Source of the DNA: Rhodobacter huangdaonensis
GTDB lineage: Bacteria; Pseudomonadota; Alphaproteobacteria; Rhodobacterales; Rhodobacteraceae
NCBI RefSeq assembly: GCF_004022465.1
Contig: NZ_SAVA01000004.1
Location: 323,222-387,221, forward strand
Reading direction: 5' to 3'
DNA length: 64,000 nt
In this document: piece by piece, positions 18,707 to 27,696 of the stretch
Layout: each line of letters starts with the position of its first letter
Numbering within the stretch: position 1 is the first letter of the stretch
Program-made: the position numbers and the translations under genes
Notes under the pieces: generated by a model
Seen by the model: only the letters and a program-made list of their open reading frames with translations
What the model was told of the DNA's origin: nothing
Databases searched by the model: none

Positions 18707-19927
18707 TCAGCCGTAGGTGCGCAGGTCCTCGATCACCTTGCCGTCGTTGGGCAGGCTGCCGGGCGCCACCAGCTCGATCGCGCCGCGCAGCTTCAGCGCC
18801 TCGACCACGCCGCCGGCAAAGCGCCGCATGTCGGTCGCTTCGGTTTCGATCCGCACCGTCATCACGTCCATCTCGCCGTCGCGGGTGGCGATGACGCGGG
18901 CGCGTCGCACCTCCGGGTGGGCGGCGACGAAGGCCGCGACCTGTTCGGGGCGCACGAACATGCCCTTGATCTTGGTGGTCTGGTCGGCGCGGCCGAGCCA
19001 GCCGCGGATGCGCGCATTCGTCCGCCCGCAGGGCGAGACGCCGGGCATCAGCGCGCTGAGATCGCCGGTGGCGAAGCGCACCAGCGGATAGTCGGGGTTG
19101 AGCGTGGTCACCACCACCTCGCCCACTTCGCCCTCGGGCACCGGGTCGCCGGTGCCGGGGCGGACGATCTCGACGATCACCCCCTCGTCGAGAATCATCC
19201 CCTCCATCGCCGGGCTCTCGTAGGCGATGTTGCCGAGATCGGCGGTGGCATAGCATTGCAGGCAGACGATGCCGCGATCGGCATATTCCTGACGCAGCGA
19301 GGGGAAGAGCGCGCCGCCGCCCACCGCCGCGCGGGTGATGGCGAGGCGCTCGCCCATCTCCTCGGCCTTGTCGAGGATCACCTTCAGGTAGTCGGGCGTG
19401 CCGGAATAGACCGAAGTGCCGACATCGACCGCGGCGCGCACCTGCAGCTCGGTCTGGCCGGTGCCGGCGGGCAGCACCGCCGCGCCGACCGCGCGCGCAC
19501 CCGATTCGAAGATCATCCCCGCGGGCGTCAGGTGATAGCCGAAGCAGTTCTGCACGATGTCGCCGGGACCGACGCCGCAGGCGTGCAGGAAGCGCCCCAT
19601 CCGCCACCAGTCGGCGCTGACATCGCCGGGTTCGTAGATCGGGCCGGGGCTCTGGAAGATATGGGCGAAGGCATGGGCGGGTTTCGCCGTCAGCCCGCCG
19701 AAGGGGAAGGCCGCCTTCTGCGCCGCGCCGAGGTCGGACTTGCGCAGCACCGGCAGCCGGGCGAGCGCCGCGCGCGAGGTGATCGCAGCCGGATCGACCG
19801 GGCCGAGATGGGCCGCGAGCCCGGGGGCGGTGAGCGCGCGGGCGATCACCGCGGGCAGGTCGCGCGCCAGCGCGGCCTCGCGTTCATCCTGCGAGCGGGT
19901 TTCCAGCGCATCGAAGTAGCGGCTCAT
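18707..19927 (-). CDS. PaaK-like adenylate-forming protein with altered phosphate loop
   Basis: A 406-residue member of the phenylacetate-CoA ligase (PaaK) family. Recognisable parts are GTGQTELQVR, YSGTPDYLKVIL, the ATP-site strand CYATADLGNIAYE, RFATGDLSAL and the C-terminal GRADQTTKIKGMFVRPEQV region. The Ser/Thr/Gly-rich phosphate loop that in PaaK reads SSGTTGKPT is replaced at residues 90-100 by IFQSPGPIYEP, so normal adenylation is uncertain. It is the last gene of the Liv-type operon, 82 nt after livF. Role: activation, or possibly only binding, of an aromatic or other acid. The substrate is unknown. Confidence 0.75.
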   Translation of the reverse strand: MSRYFDALETRSQDEREAALARDLPAVIARALTAPGLAAHLGPVDPAAITSRAALARLPVLRKSDLGAAQKAAFPFGGLTAKPAHAFAHIFQSPGPIYEPGDVSADWWRMGRFLHACGVGPGDIVQNCFGYHLTPAGMIFESGARAVGAAVLPAGTGQTELQVRAAVDVGTSVYSGTPDYLKVILDKAEEMGERLAITRAAVGGGALFPSLRQEYADRGIVCLQCYATADLGNIAYESPAMEGMILDEGVIVEIVRPGTGDPVPEGEVGEVVVTTLNPDYPLVRFATGDLSALMPGVSPCGRTNARIRGWLGRADQTTKIKGMFVRPEQVAAFVAAHPEVRRARVIATRDGEMDVMTVRIETEATDMRRFAGGVVEALKLRGAIELVAPGSLPNDGKVIEDLRTYG

Positions 19928-20009
19928 CGGGGTCTGTCTCCGGGTCTGTCCTGAGTGATGCTGCGGTGCAGAATGCCGCGCAGCAATCCTGTGGTTTCAA
20001 TCTGTTGCG

Positions 20010-20831
20010 TCAGGCAAGCCAGCGCTTGCGGCGGCGATAGCTGCGCACTTCGCGGAAGGATTTCCGGCCCTCGTCCGACATCCCGAGGTAGAATTCCTTC
20101 ACGTCCGGGTTCTCGCGCAGCGCCTGCGCCGGGCCGTCCATCACCACCCGCCCGCTTTCGAGGATATAGCCGTAATGGGCGTAGCGCAGCGCGACGTTGG
20201 TGTTCTGTTCGGCGAGCAGGAAGGTCACGCCCTCGCCCTCGTTGACCGCCTTCACGATCTCGAAGATCTGTTCGACGAGCTGCGGCGCGAGGCCCATCGA
20301 GGGCTCGTCGAGCAAGATCATCTCGGGGCGCGACATCAGTGCGCGGCCCATGGCGACCATCTGCTGTTCGCCGCCCGAGGTATAGCCCGCCTGGCTGCGG
20401 CGGCGCTCCTTCAGGCGCGGGAAATAGGTGTAGACCATCTCGAGGTCGCGCGCGATCGCGGCACGGCCGTCGCGGCGGGTATAGGCGCCGGTGAGCAGGT
20501 TTTCCTCGACGGTCAGGTGCTCGAAGCAGTGGCGGCCCTCCATCACCTGGATCACGCCCTTCTTCACCAGATCGGCGGGCGCCATGTCCTGCAGCCGCTC
20601 GCCGCGGTAGATCACCGAGCCCTTGGTGATCTCGCCGCGCTCGGATTTGAGCAGGTTCGAGATCGCCTTGAGCGTCGTCGTCTTGCCCGCGCCGTTGCCG
20701 CCCAGAAGGGCGGTGATGCCGCCCTTCGGCACCGCGAGGCTGACGCCCTTCAGCACCAGGATGACGTGGTTGTAGATCACCTCGATGTTGTTCACCTCGA
20801 GCAGGGTCTCGGTCTTGGCGGCGTCGAGCAT
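20010..20831 (-). CDS. LivF-type ABC transporter ATP-binding protein
   Basis: A 273-residue ATPase of the branched-chain amino acid (HAAT) transporter family. Walker A is GGNGAGKTT, the signature region is TSGGEQQMVAMGRALM, and Walker B is MILLDEPSMGLAP. The short LivF form with GRHCFEHLTVEENLL is clear. ATG 20831 follows GAGG; the frame upstream to 20918 shows no homology. It powers the LivH/LivM permease encoded upstream in the same operon. Confidence 0.9.
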   Translation of the reverse strand: MLDAAKTETLLEVNNIEVIYNHVILVLKGVSLAVPKGGITALLGGNGAGKTTTLKAISNLLKSERGEITKGSVIYRGERLQDMAPADLVKKGVIQVMEGRHCFEHLTVEENLLTGAYTRRDGRAAIARDLEMVYTYFPRLKERRRSQAGYTSGGEQQMVAMGRALMSRPEMILLDEPSMGLAPQLVEQIFEIVKAVNEGEGVTFLLAEQNTNVALRYAHYGYILESGRVVMDGPAQALRENPDVKEFYLGMSDEGRKSFREVRSYRRRKRWLA

Positions 20832-20880
20832 GGCGTCCTCCGTGGGGGTGGTCCCCCGGCCCGTGGGCCGGGGGAGGGGG

Positions 20881-22167
20881 TCATTTGCAGCGTTCGGTGA
20901 GGCCGGCTTCCTTGGCATAGGCCTCGGAATCGGCGGCGATCAGCGGGTCGAGAACCTCCTTGTCGGGGGCGATGAAGCCGGTGACGAGGGTCCATTTGCC
21001 GGCCGCGGCGTCCCACTGCTGGATCATCGCGCCGCCCGGGCCGCCGTGATCGGCGCAGGTGGCAGCGAAGGGCTGGCCGAAGTTCGGCAGGCCGAGTTCG
21101 GCCATCCGCGCATCGGTGATCTCGAGCGCCTCGAAGCCGTTGCGGACCTCGGCGGCATTGACGTTCGCATGGCCGGCCAGTTCCTGCGCCTTGCGGATCG
21201 CCTCGGCGATGACCACGGCGGCATACATGCCGCGCGAATAGATCACCGAGCCCTCGGCCTCGGCCGGGCCGCTCGCCTTGCCGGGATCGTAGACGTATTT
21301 CTTCATGTCGGCGTAGATCGGATACTCGGTGCCGACGCCGTGCATGGTCAGCGCCTTGTAGCCGTTCGCGCCGGCGCCGGCGGGCTTGACGTCATTCTCC
21401 GAGCCCGACCACCAGATGCCGATGAAATGGTCCATCGGGAACTTGATGTTCGCGGCTTCCTGGATTGCCACCTGGTTCATCACGCCCCAGCCCCAGAACA
21501 GCACGTAATCGGGCTTGTCGCGGCGCACCTGCAGCCATTGCGACTTCTGCTCCTGGCCGGGGCTGTCGATCGGCAGGGCGGTCAGCTTGAAGCCGTGCTT
21601 CTTCGCCAGCTCTTCAAGGGTGCGGATCGGTTCCTTGCCATAGGCCGAGTTGTGGTAGAGCAGGGTGATCTTCTTGCCGTCAAGGCTGCCGCCGGACTGG
21701 TCGAGCAGGTATTTCACCGCCACCGAGGCGCCGTCCCAGTAGTTCGCCGGGTAGTTGAACACCCATTCGAAGACCTTGCCGTTCGCCGCCGAGGTGCGGC
21801 CGTAGCCCGGGGTGTAGAGGGTGATGCCGTCGGCCGCCATCTTCGGGATCAGCTGATAGGTGATGCCGGTCGACAGCGGGTTGTAGGCGAGCGCCCCCAT
21901 GCCCTTGGTGCTTTCATAGCACTCGACGCCCTTCTCGGTGTTGTAGGCGGTCTCGCATTCCGGCACGACGACCTTCTCGCCGCCGATGCCGCCGTCGCGC
22001 TCGTTGAGCAGGGTGAAGTAGTCGTTGAACCCGTCGGCGTAGGGGATGCCGCCGGCCGCGAAGGGCCCGGTGCGATAGCTCAGGTTCGGCACCACCAGAT
22101 CGGCCGAAGCCGGCAGGGCGGTGGTGGTGATGGCCGCGACCACCAGGGCTGCAAAGGTCTTCTTCAT
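20881..22167 (-). CDS. Liv-type ABC transporter substrate-binding protein
   Basis: A 428-residue periplasmic binding protein of the LivK/HAAT superfamily with a signal peptide at residues 1-22 (MKKTFAALVVAAITTTALPASA). It is longer than LivK (about 370) and resembles the binding proteins of HAAT systems for aromatic or dicarboxylic acids. Two cysteine-bearing segments (VPECETAYNTEKGVECYE and the C-terminal TERCK) might form disulfides. Ligand is unknown. ATG 22167 has GGAGG upstream, placing the leader at the N terminus. Confidence 0.88.
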   Translation of the reverse strand: MKKTFAALVVAAITTTALPASADLVVPNLSYRTGPFAAGGIPYADGFNDYFTLLNERDGGIGGEKVVVPECETAYNTEKGVECYESTKGMGALAYNPLSTGITYQLIPKMAADGITLYTPGYGRTSAANGKVFEWVFNYPANYWDGASVAVKYLLDQSGGSLDGKKITLLYHNSAYGKEPIRTLEELAKKHGFKLTALPIDSPGQEQKSQWLQVRRDKPDYVLFWGWGVMNQVAIQEAANIKFPMDHFIGIWWSGSENDVKPAGAGANGYKALTMHGVGTEYPIYADMKKYVYDPGKASGPAEAEGSVIYSRGMYAAVVIAEAIRKAQELAGHANVNAAEVRNGFEALEITDARMAELGLPNFGQPFAATCADHGGPGGAMIQQWDAAAGKWTLVTGFIAPDKEVLDPLIAADSEAYAKEAGLTERCK

Positions 22168-22222
22168 ACGCGATTCCTCCCAGAACGTATTCGGTTGATT
22201 TCCCGTGACTTTCCCGCCCTCC

Positions 22223-23299
22223 TCAGTGCGGGAACGGCCACAGGCGCAGTTTCTCCTTCGCCACCCGCCAGAGCTGGGCGAGGCCATGCGGCTCGGCGAT
22301 CAGGAAGACGATGATGAGCCCGCCCACGATCATCAGCTCGATATGGGCGGCAAGGTCGGTGGGCCAGCCGAGGCCGCCGACAAGGACGTTCTTCAGAAAC
22401 ACCGGCAGCAGCACCAGGAAGGCCGCCCCGGCGAAGGAGCCGAAGATCGAGCCAAGCCCGCCGATGATCACCATGAAGAGGATCAGGAAGGACTTGTTGA
22501 TGCCGAAGGCCTCGCCCACTTCGGCCGCGCCGAGATAGACCGAGAAGAACAGCGCCCCGGCGATGCCGATGAAGAACGAGCTGACGGCGAAGGCGGTGAT
22601 CTTGGTGGTCAGCGGGTTCACCCCGATGATCTCGGCGGCGATGTCCATGTCGCGGATCGCCATCCACTTGCGGCCGATGGTGCCGCGGGTGAGATTGCGG
22701 GCGACCAGCGCGACGAGGGTCAGCAGGATCAGGCAGAACATGTATTTCGCCGTGGCCGAGGTCTGCGCGCCGGTGACGAAGACGCCGAACATGCTGCGGT
22801 CGGGCGCGGTGATCTGGCCCGAGGCCGAATAGTTGTAGAACCACGGCACCTTGTTGAAGAGCCAGACCAGGAAGAACTGCGCGGCGAGCGTCGCCACGGC
22901 CAGGTAGAAGCCCTTGATCCGCAGCGAGGGCAGGCCGAAGAGCACGCCCACGGCGGCGGTGACGCCGCCCGCAAGCAGCACGTGGATGAAGACCGGCACA
23001 TCCGGGAAGGCGGTCATCAGCTTGTAGACCGCATAGGCGCCCACGGCCATGAAGCCGCCGGTGCCAAGGCTGACCTGCCCGGCATAGCCCACAAGAATGT
23101 TCAGCCCGATCGCCGCGATCGCGTAGATCAGGAAGGGCACGAAGACCGCATTCGCCCAGTAGTCGTCGATGACGAGCGGGATCACGCCAAAGGCCACAGC
23201 CAGGGTGGCATAGAACCCCATGCGGTCGAAGCGGATCGGGAAGGTCTGGTTGTCCTCCCGGTAGCTCGTCTTGAAATCACCTGCCTCGCGGTAGAACAT
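22223..23299 (-). CDS. LivM-type ABC transporter permease
   Basis: A 358-residue inner-membrane permease with about nine or ten hydrophobic segments. The LivM hallmark YAGQVSLGTGGFMAVGAYA lies near residue 80, and the FLILFMVIIGGLGSIFGSFAGAAFLVLLPVFL segment, where the ATPase docks, is near residue 270. It pairs with LivH to form the membrane channel. An unusually long hydrophilic N terminus (about 28 residues) precedes the first helix. It lies 49 nt downstream of the small 59-aa gene. Confidence 0.9.
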   Translation of the reverse strand: MFYREAGDFKTSYREDNQTFPIRFDRMGFYATLAVAFGVIPLVIDDYWANAVFVPFLIYAIAAIGLNILVGYAGQVSLGTGGFMAVGAYAVYKLMTAFPDVPVFIHVLLAGGVTAAVGVLFGLPSLRIKGFYLAVATLAAQFFLVWLFNKVPWFYNYSASGQITAPDRSMFGVFVTGAQTSATAKYMFCLILLTLVALVARNLTRGTIGRKWMAIRDMDIAAEIIGVNPLTTKITAFAVSSFFIGIAGALFFSVYLGAAEVGEAFGINKSFLILFMVIIGGLGSIFGSFAGAAFLVLLPVFLKNVLVGGLGWPTDLAAHIELMIVGGLIIVFLIAEPHGLAQLWRVAKEKLRLWPFPH

Positions 23300-23348
23300 C
23301 AGGCCTTCCCCCCGTTGATCGTGCGGGGGAAGGCGTGGTCCGTCCCCC

Positions 23349-23528
23349 TCAGCAGCCGCGCTTCAGACGTGCCCAGGCGAGCAAGGCCGCCCCGGCACCG
23401 GCCGCGGCCAGTAGGATGTTGAGTGAATGCAGCGCCGTCGGTTCGTCCGGCGGGGCAGCGAGCGCGATCCAGCCGAAGGCGAGTGCCGCGCCCGAACCGA
23501 TGGTGAAGACAGTCGCACAGGTTTTCAT
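23349..23528 (-). CDS. Small two-pass membrane protein (59 aa) inside the Liv operon
   Basis: A 59-residue hydrophobic protein starting MKTCATVFTIGSGAALAFGWIALA, with a second helix SLNILLAAAGAGAALLAWA and a short basic end (RLKRGC). GGAGG lies 10 nt upstream of the ATG at 23528. It sits between the livH and livM genes on the same strand, so it should be cotranscribed. I do not recognise a family; it may be an accessory subunit of the transporter. Confidence 0.6.
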   Translation of the reverse strand: MKTCATVFTIGSGAALAFGWIALAAPPDEPTALHSLNILLAAAGAGAALLAWARLKRGC

Positions 23529-23553
23529 GACCAAAGGACCTCCCAATCCCTTG

Positions 23554-23573
23554 CGCGGCCATGATGGGCCGCG
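23554..23573 (-). other. Hairpin between livH and the 59-aa gene
   Basis: CGCGGCC (23554-23560) and GGCCGCG (23567-23573) with a six-base loop. No T tract follows on the minus strand, so it may be a processing or partial-attenuation structure rather than a terminator. Confidence 0.3.
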
Positions 23574-23690
23574 TCAGCAACCCTTCTCTCCGACCGGGGC
23601 CTCCCTGCCCCTGCGCGGTCGGATCTGCGACAGGATGTCGCATCCCCTCCCGGCACTCAACGAAAATCGTGTTTGCGCTCACAGCCATCG

Positions 23691-24677
23691 TCACACCCGC
23701 TCGATGATGCGTTCGCCGAACAGGCCCTGCGGCCGGAACACGAGGAAGACGAGGGCGAGCACATAGGCGAACCAGTTCTCGGTGGCGCCGCCGATCAGCG
23801 GGCCGAGGAAGAACTCGAACAGCTTCTCGCCCATGCCGATGATGAGACCGCCGACGATGGCACCGGGGATCGAGGTGAAGCCGCCCAGCATCAGCACCGG
23901 CAGCGCCTTCAGCGCGATCAGGCTGAGCGAGAACTGCACGCCCGATTTCGAGCCCCACATGATCCCGGCGACGAGGGCGACGATGCCGGCGATCGACCAC
24001 ACCAGCACCCAGATGAAGCGCAGCGAGATCCCGACCGAGAGCGCCGCCTGGTGGTCGTCGGCCACCGCGCGCAGGGCGCGGCCCTGTTTCGAATACTGGC
24101 TGAACAGGGTCAGCGCCGTGACCAGCGCCACCGCGACCAGCGCCGCGACGATGTCGAGATTGTCGACGAAGAAGCCATAGCCGAAGAGGCTGTCGGTCAC
24201 GCTCTCGAGCGTCTCGTTGATGCCCTGCGGCAGGCCGACGTCCAGCGTCTTGATGTCGGCGCCCCACATCACGTCGCCGAAGCCCTCGAGGAAATAGGCC
24301 AGCCCGATCGTCGCCATGAAGAGGATGATCTCGGCCTGGCCCACCAGATGCTTCAGCACCAGCTTCTCGATGACGATCGCCAGCACCACCATCACCCCGG
24401 CGGTGAGCAGGATCGCGAGGATCGAGGGCAGCTGCCAGCCGAAACTCTCGAGATGCCCGCCGGTGATCGCGTTGATGACATGGGCGAAGGGCACCTGGCC
24501 CTGCTGGATGCCGACAAGCGTCAGCGCGGCAAAGAGTGCAAGCACCCCCTGCGCATAGTTGAAGATGCCAGAGGCCTTGTAGATCAGCACGAAGCCGAGC
24601 GCGACGAGCGCATACATCACCCCCGCCATCAGGCCGTTCAGGGTCACTTCCATCGCATAAAGCAGCTGGTCAGGCAT
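23691..24677 (-). CDS. LivH-type ABC transporter permease
   Basis: A 328-residue permease with about eight hydrophobic segments. LivH features include TLNGLMAGVMYALVALGFVLIYKASGIFNYAQG at the N terminus (a long first helix followed by the FNYAQG motif) and the C-terminal GGFTSIPGAIVGGLIIG loop. It is slightly longer than E. coli LivH (308). It forms the channel with LivM and lies 35 nt downstream of the livG gene. Confidence 0.9.
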   Translation of the reverse strand: MPDQLLYAMEVTLNGLMAGVMYALVALGFVLIYKASGIFNYAQGVLALFAALTLVGIQQGQVPFAHVINAITGGHLESFGWQLPSILAILLTAGVMVVLAIVIEKLVLKHLVGQAEIILFMATIGLAYFLEGFGDVMWGADIKTLDVGLPQGINETLESVTDSLFGYGFFVDNLDIVAALVAVALVTALTLFSQYSKQGRALRAVADDHQAALSVGISLRFIWVLVWSIAGIVALVAGIMWGSKSGVQFSLSLIALKALPVLMLGGFTSIPGAIVGGLIIGMGEKLFEFFLGPLIGGATENWFAYVLALVFLVFRPQGLFGERIIERV

Positions 24678-24712
24678 GGCGGCCTCCCTTCAAGTTCGGT
24701 TGCGGACGGGGC

Positions 24713-25531
24713 TCAGTCATGGGCCACCCCCAGATAGGCGTCGATCACCGCCTGGTTGTTGCGCACCTCCTCGGGCGGGCCGTCGCCAATCTTCTTGCCG
24801 TAATCCATCACCACCACCCGGTCGCTCAGGTCCATCACCACGCCCATATCGTGCTCGATCAGCACGATGGTGGTGCCGAACTCGTCGTTCAGATCGAGGA
24901 TGAAGCGGCACATGTCCTCCTTCTCCTCGACGTTCATCCCGGCCATCGGCTCGTCGAGCAGCAGGATCTTCGGTTCCGCGGCCAGGGCGCGCGCCAGCTC
25001 GACGCGCTTCTTCAGCCCGTAGGGCAGGCGGCCGACAGGCGTTTTCCGGATGTTCTGGATTTCCAGAAAGTCGATGATCTTCTCGACCTTCTCGCGATGT
25101 GCCTCTTCCTCGCGGCTCGCGCCGCCCCACCAGAAGGCCTGGCTGAAGAGCCCCGACTTCATCAGCGTCAGCCGCCCGGTCATGATGTTGTCGAGCACCG
25201 ACATGCCGTCGAAGAGCGCGATGTTCTGGAAGGTGCGGGCGATGCCGAGGCGGGCGACCTGATAGGGTTTCATCGGCCCGCGCTGATAGCCCTTGAACCA
25301 GACCGAGCCCTCGGTCGGAACGTAAAAGCCCGAGATCACGTTCAGCATCGAGGATTTGCCGGCGCCGTTCGGGCCGATGATCGCGCGGATCTCGCCGTCG
25401 CGGATGTCGAAGCTGATGTCCTTGATCGCCGTCACCCCGCCGAACTTCAGCGTGATGTTGCGCAGTTCCATCAGCACGCCGCCGATCTTGCGGCCATCGG
25501 CGGTGACCCAGCCTTCGTTCATGTCCTTCAT
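24713..25531 (-). CDS. LivG-type ABC transporter ATP-binding protein
   Basis: A 272-residue ATPase of the LivG group. Walker A is GPNGAGKSSM, Walker B is ILLLDEPMAGMN, and the LivG-specific C-terminal EEVRNNQAVIDAYLG ends the protein. The signature loop reads LPYGLKKRVELARAL, with YG replacing the usual SG of LSGGQ-type loops, as in other LivG proteins. Its ATG overlaps the stop codon of the upstream acyl-CoA synthetase gene (ATGA at 25528-25531), so transporter and ligase are translationally coupled. Confidence 0.92.
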   Translation of the reverse strand: MKDMNEGWVTADGRKIGGVLMELRNITLKFGGVTAIKDISFDIRDGEIRAIIGPNGAGKSSMLNVISGFYVPTEGSVWFKGYQRGPMKPYQVARLGIARTFQNIALFDGMSVLDNIMTGRLTLMKSGLFSQAFWWGGASREEEAHREKVEKIIDFLEIQNIRKTPVGRLPYGLKKRVELARALAAEPKILLLDEPMAGMNVEEKEDMCRFILDLNDEFGTTIVLIEHDMGVVMDLSDRVVVMDYGKKIGDGPPEEVRNNQAVIDAYLGVAHD

Positions 25532-27501
25532 TCTGCGGCCTCCGCCAGCTGCGGCCCGGGGGCGACGGTCGCGTCGGCAAGCGTCAGCGTCGCCTTGATC
25601 GCCCCCTTGCGGCCGTCCTCGTAGGTGACCTCGGTCTCGGTGTAGACGCTGTCGCGCCCGTCATAGAGCGCGTCGATCAGGTCGGCGTATTTCTCCGCCA
25701 CGATGTTGCGGCGCACCTTGCGGGTGCGGGTCATCTCGCCATCGTCCGCATCGAGTTCCTTGTGCAGGATCAGGAAGCGGTGGATCTGGCAGCCGGAGAG
25801 CATCGGGTCGTGCGCCACCGAGGCGTTCACCTCGTCGATGTGACCGCGGATCATGTCATAGACCTTCGGGTGCCCGGCCAGTTCCTGATAGGAGGCATAG
25901 GCGATGTTGTTGCGCTCGGCCCAGTTGCCGACCGCGGTCAGGTCGATGTTGATGAAGGCGGTGCAGCGGTCACGACCCGCGCCAAAGACGACAGCCTCAA
26001 GAATGCTTGGGTAGAACTTGAGCTTGTTTTCCACGTATTTGGGAGCGAAGAGCCGGCCATCGGCCAGTTTGCCGACGTCCTTGGCGCGGTCGATGATGCG
26101 CAGGTGCCCCGAGCCTTCCTCGAAGAACCCCGCATCCCCCGTGGCAACCCAGCCCTCGGCGTCCTTGGTCGAGGCGGTGCTGTCGGGGTTGTTGTAATAC
26201 TCGACGAAAGTGCCCGGCGAGCGATAGTAGACTTCACCGTTCTCGCCGATCTTCACCTCGACGCCCGGCGAGGGCACGCCGACGGTGTCGGAGCGGACCT
26301 GGCCGTCGGGCTGCTGGGTGATGAAGACCGAGGCTTCGGTCTGGCCGTAAAGCTGCTTCAGGTTGATGCCGAGCGATCGGTAGAAGTCGAAGATCTCGGG
26401 CCCGATCGCCTCGCCCGCGGTATAGCCGACGCGGATGCGCGAGAAGCCGAGCGTGTTCTTCAGCGGCCCGAAGATGAAGAACCCGCCAAGCGCATAGCGC
26501 AGCCGGTCGAGCATGCCGACCGGTTCGCCGTCGAGGATCGCGGGCCCGACCCGGCGGGCCAGCGCCATGGAATGGTCGAAGAGCCATTTCTTCACCCGCC
26601 CCGCATCTTCCATGCGGATCATCACCTGCGTCAGCTGGCCCTCGAACACCCGCGGCGGGGCGAAGAAATAGGTCGGCCCGATCTCGCGCAGGTCGGTCAT
26701 CATCGTCGCGGCGTTTTCCGGGCAGTTCACGGTGAAGCCCGCCCAATAGGCCTGTCCGACCGAGAAGATGAAATCGCCGACCCAGGCCATCGGCAGATAG
26801 GCGAGCACCTCTTCGAGACGCGTCAGCCGGTCGAAGGAGACGGAGTTCTTCGCCGTCTCGATGATGTTGCGGTTCGACAGCACCACGCCCTTCGGCTTGC
26901 CGGTGGTGCCCGAGGTGTAGAGCATCACGCAGGTGCTGTCATAGGTCAGCTCGGCGATGCGGGTCTCGAGTTCCTCCTGATAGCGGTAATGCCCCGCCTT
27001 GCCCTCGGCGATGACATCGGCGAGCGCGTTCATCCGGGAATGGTCGTATTTCCGCATGCCGCGCTTGTCGGTGTACATCACGTGCTTGATCGTGTGGATG
27101 CGGTCCTCGATCTCGACGACCTTGTCGACCTGCTCCTGATCGCCGCAGACGACGAAGCGCGCGCCGCAATGGCCAAGGACATAGGCCATCTCCTCGGCCA
27201 CCGCGTCCTGATAGAGCGGCACCGGCACCGCGCCGCACATCTGCGCCGCCACCATCGCCCAGTAATGCGCCGGGCGGTTGCGCCCGATGATCGCGACGTG
27301 ATCGCCGCGCGCGACGCCGAGGCTCAGCAGCCCCATCGCCAGGGCGCGGATTTCCTCGTTTGCCTGGGCCCAGGTCCAGCTCTGCCAGATCCCGAATTCC
27401 TTTTCGCGATAGGCCGGATAGCCGCCATACCGCGCCACGTTCCGCGCCAGAAGCGCAGGAATCGACTGCGCGGATTGCTCCGCCGCCGTTCTGTCCGCCA
27501 T
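25528..27501 (-). CDS. Long-chain-type acyl-CoA synthetase (AMP-dependent ligase)
   Basis: A 657-residue adenylate-forming ligase. The P-loop is YTSGTTGKPKGVVLSNRN, followed by the A5 region LYGQTEASVF and the A8 hinge area GWVATGDAGFFEEGSGHLRIIDRAKD. The length fits the FadD15/LACS-like group. It activates a carboxylic acid to its CoA thioester with ATP. It is the first gene of the Liv-type operon and overlaps livG by 4 bp, implying that its substrate is what the transporter imports. ATG 27501 has GGAGGACAC upstream; the open frame continues far upstream only because of high GC. Confidence 0.88.
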   Translation of the reverse strand: MADRTAAEQSAQSIPALLARNVARYGGYPAYREKEFGIWQSWTWAQANEEIRALAMGLLSLGVARGDHVAIIGRNRPAHYWAMVAAQMCGAVPVPLYQDAVAEEMAYVLGHCGARFVVCGDQEQVDKVVEIEDRIHTIKHVMYTDKRGMRKYDHSRMNALADVIAEGKAGHYRYQEELETRIAELTYDSTCVMLYTSGTTGKPKGVVLSNRNIIETAKNSVSFDRLTRLEEVLAYLPMAWVGDFIFSVGQAYWAGFTVNCPENAATMMTDLREIGPTYFFAPPRVFEGQLTQVMIRMEDAGRVKKWLFDHSMALARRVGPAILDGEPVGMLDRLRYALGGFFIFGPLKNTLGFSRIRVGYTAGEAIGPEIFDFYRSLGINLKQLYGQTEASVFITQQPDGQVRSDTVGVPSPGVEVKIGENGEVYYRSPGTFVEYYNNPDSTASTKDAEGWVATGDAGFFEEGSGHLRIIDRAKDVGKLADGRLFAPKYVENKLKFYPSILEAVVFGAGRDRCTAFINIDLTAVGNWAERNNIAYASYQELAGHPKVYDMIRGHIDEVNASVAHDPMLSGCQIHRFLILHKELDADDGEMTRTRKVRRNIVAEKYADLIDALYDGRDSVYTETEVTYEDGRKGAIKATLTLADATVAPGPQLAEAAE

Positions 27502-27513
27502 GTGTCCTCCCTC

Positions 27514-27531
27514 ACGCCGGTCGCCCGGCGT
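27514..27531 (-). promoter_or_regulatory. Leader hairpin upstream of the acyl-CoA synthetase gene
   Basis: ACGCCGG and CCGGCGT (7-bp perfect arms, loop TCGC) end about 12 nt before the start codon, abutting the ribosome-binding site. Could influence translation or act as an operator. Confidence 0.3.
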
Positions 27532-27696
27532 CCTCGCCGCGGGAAGCGATTCCTCCATCGCCCGCCGCGTCATGCCCGAAGGCTGCGGGTCAAAGTTTTC
27601 CTGACTTTTTCCGAAATCTAACGAATCCTTTCTCGCGCCCCTTGCCCCTTTGCCGAACCCCGCCGGGATGCTAGCGATGACGGGGGAGGAGACCGG

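Noticed and set aside
22223..22844. Overlapping minus-strand frames within the LivM gene
   Set aside because: Frame-shifted shadows of the LivM coding sequence; the LivM frame has complete family motifs and needs no frameshift.
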